Of a stretch of DNA of 46,228 nucleotides, positions 44,492-46,228 are shown one piece after another (the stretch's first letter is position 1; every line of letters starts with the position of its first letter). The position numbers and the translations under genes are program-made. Below the pieces are notes generated by a model. That model did not search any database, had not been told where the DNA came from, and was given only the letters and a program-made list of their open reading frames with translations. Source of the stretch: Klebsormidium nitens (lineage: Eukaryota; Streptophyta; Klebsormidiophyceae; Klebsormidiales; Klebsormidiaceae); NCBI GenBank assembly GCA_000708835.1, contig DF237604.1, forward strand, positions 1-46,228. The letters run 5' to 3'.

Positions 44492-46228
44492 TTATTGGTG
44501 ATCAGCAACTTGAGCCTTTACGACAATCTCACGGCTCACATAGTAGCGTCGCAATGATATACCTCTGTAGCCAGTTGTGTTTCGCCCTTTTATCTTGATT
44601 TGCTTGGCATAAATCACGCCCTTTAGGCTTTCCATGAGAGCCTTGAATTCAGTGACGGTCATTGGGCGATCGCGCCTTCCCACATAGTTCTCGTACGCCT
44701 GCTTGAGCACATCCACATGCGCAACCGTACCTTCACGAACAATGCAATGATCGGCAATAAAGTTGTTGAAGTGGTCGTTAGCTTGTACATACCCCTCGAG
44801 AGCATCTTGCATCTCCTTCGGCAAGTCCTCTACGGAGGGGAGGCGGCCTCTCGCGTACCAAGCCATGCTGCCTCGTACGAGCCAAGCAAGCATCTGCTTC
44901 CTCCACTCTGGCGTTGTGATCTTATCCTTTAAATCGGGGTCGATGAGCCGTTCGTTCGTGCCCGGGTGCGGTTTGTCAACAAACTCGCGCTTAAAGGGGA
45001 AAACGCGGAGCTTGATCTTTAGCGTGCCCGAATCGGTTACGTCAAACTTCGGAAGCTTGTTTGTGCAGATGATCGGCAAACAACGCATCTTTACCTCAAC
45101 CGGATCTTTGTGTAATCCACGAGCGGTCATGCATCCATCGCCGGAAGCGATGGACTTAAGATTAGCGCCATTATAAACATCATCTTCTTTAACCTCTTCC
45201 AATATGGCTAAATGTGCGCCATCAAGCTTGACAAGATGCGGTGTTGCCGCACCCTCCGACCGAGCACCGGCCCCAATAACACAATCTCGATCCATTGAAA
45301 CGCAATACTTGTCCCCGCATGCCTCTTTAACAGCGTTAGCGAGCGCTGTCTTGCCCGAATTGGAAGCTCCATACCAGATACAGAATTGCTTCTCTCTGAA
45401 ATGTCCCGTTATGCCATAACCAAGAGTCATCTGCAGAACGGGGATCATCTCCTTCGTTTTGTGTCTGCTGCATGAAATCGTCAACCAGTGGGGACGGGTA
45501 TGTATGCCCCTCGTACTCCGTTGCACACTCCTTCGACAGCACATTGCTCGGATGATGGGGTATGAGGTCGCCCGTCGGTAGATGTATGGCACCGGATGTT
45601 GTATTTAAGTAATCCCTAGCCGCATCGAGCTCTTTAGCAAAGTTCTCGACTTTTAGCAGATCCTTTAGTAAAACCAGACACCTACTTGCAATTGGGACTT
45701 ACTCGACGTCCGGCCCCTGTCACTTAGCCGTCTGTGTTGTCCTTTTCTTGAGAGCTTCGAATGCTTTTAAGATAGCCCTCTCACCGCTCTTTGCTTTTCG
45801 AACGTCCTCTTTCGAAGGAGATTCGATCAAACTATGAGCAACGTGAAGCTGCTCAATCTCGGCATCTTTCGTACATTCTGCCTCAACGAGCTGGTTGGTG
45901 TGTATCTCTGTGAGATACTTTAGACAAAACGTCTTCACTCTTCCCATGTGGTACATGAAAGCGTTTCTGAGCACCGTCGCTTCTGAGTCGCACGACATCC
46001 ATGAGGTTCCATTCCATAACCAGAACCTTCCGGCATCATACACGACCCGTCTGTCATGCTCGAAAAGCTTTGCAAAGATCGATGCAGCTCCCCAATCGCT
46101 CCTGCATATCATGGCTTCCATGAACGGCCGCTGCAACCGCGCATTCAGATTGCTTTCGCAACTCACAGTACGGTCTTGAATTCCAAAAGCCCCCACCCCC
46201 ACTTGTTCGAGAGCGGCAGGAATGCTCA
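44492..46228 (-). pseudogene. D5-like primase-helicase remnant of giant-virus type (partial)
   Basis: Read from the window end on the minus strand, the N-terminal part shows the D5_N-type signature (FWLWNGTSW near 46022, then LNTTSGAIHLPTGDLIPHHP near 45580-45630). The C-terminal part is an SF3-type ATPase with Walker A GASNSGKT (45370-45347), Walker B LAILEE and a sensor block PIICTNKLP. Two in-frame stops (45722-45720 and 45701-45699) and one frameshift between about 45430 and 45460 break it. The ATPase part from about 45445 to the stop at 44492 is open. The frame is open to the window edge, so the start is missing. Family role: replicative helicase of nucleocytoplasmic large DNA viruses and related elements. 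Here it is most likely an old viral insertion. A plasmid- or polinton-type origin is possible. Confidence 0.82.

Noticed and set aside
45540-45722. Intron that would remove the two stops in the D5 remnant
   Set aside because: The only GT-AG pair spanning a stop there is about 21 nt, too short for a spliceosomal intron, and it would not remove both stops.

Overview
The window looks like nuclear DNA of a green-lineage eukaryote, probably a streptophyte alga. The evidence is multi-exon genes with clean GT-AG introns, a plant-type U-box/armadillo ubiquitin ligase, a cysteine-rich KDZ-type transposon and a decayed giant-virus primase-helicase. All gene models come from reading frames, splice-site phase and comparison of copies inside the window. 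No database search was run, so the host name is inference.

Region 1 (about 1-20,300) is a large mirror. A ten-exon gene on the plus strand (646-9762, 687 aa) and a second on the minus strand (19947-11504, 690 aa) stand tail to tail. Both encode a type I membrane protein with signal peptide, VWA_N-like segment ending in an RPW(Y/F) motif, VWA domain with a degenerate metal site, Cache-like domain, transmembrane helix and short acidic tail. This resembles the order in the alpha2-delta subunits of animal calcium channels. Nine of the ten coding exon lengths are identical between copies, while introns have diverged. The introns hold tandem copies of exon-intron junctions (exons 5, 8 and 9) and several MITE-like inverted-repeat elements. 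Between the two 3' ends lies a broken copy of the first exon of the neighbouring U-box gene. Both outer flanks carry GGTACC-rich sequence and the same ATCATGCA plus G5-C5 hairpin signature.

Region 2 (21,088-29,945) is one plus-strand gene of ten exons and 1407 codons. Its parts are an N-terminal helical domain, a coiled coil, a cysteine-containing U-box and a long armadillo-like solenoid. It is divergent from the minus-strand VWA-Cache gene and 1.1 kb away.

Region 3 (29,946-39,068) is gene-poor. It holds a perfect 13-bp-arm hairpin, GACGGAC and GGTCGGTCGG repeats, members of a GGGTTAGGGTGGGTTCGGGT repeat family and one orphan exon-like open segment. I found no convincing complete gene.

Region 4 (39,069-44,039) is a KDZ-like transposase gene in about five exons, with many zinc-binding cysteine clusters upstream of a D...D...E catalytic region. 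It is damaged by one in-frame TAG and a probable one-base shift in a C run. Region 5 (44,492-46,228, minus strand) is a D5-type primase-helicase remnant with two in-frame stops and one frameshift. It still shows clear Walker A and B motifs and runs off the window end. A GTAGGT/ACCTAC repeat block separates regions 4 and 5.
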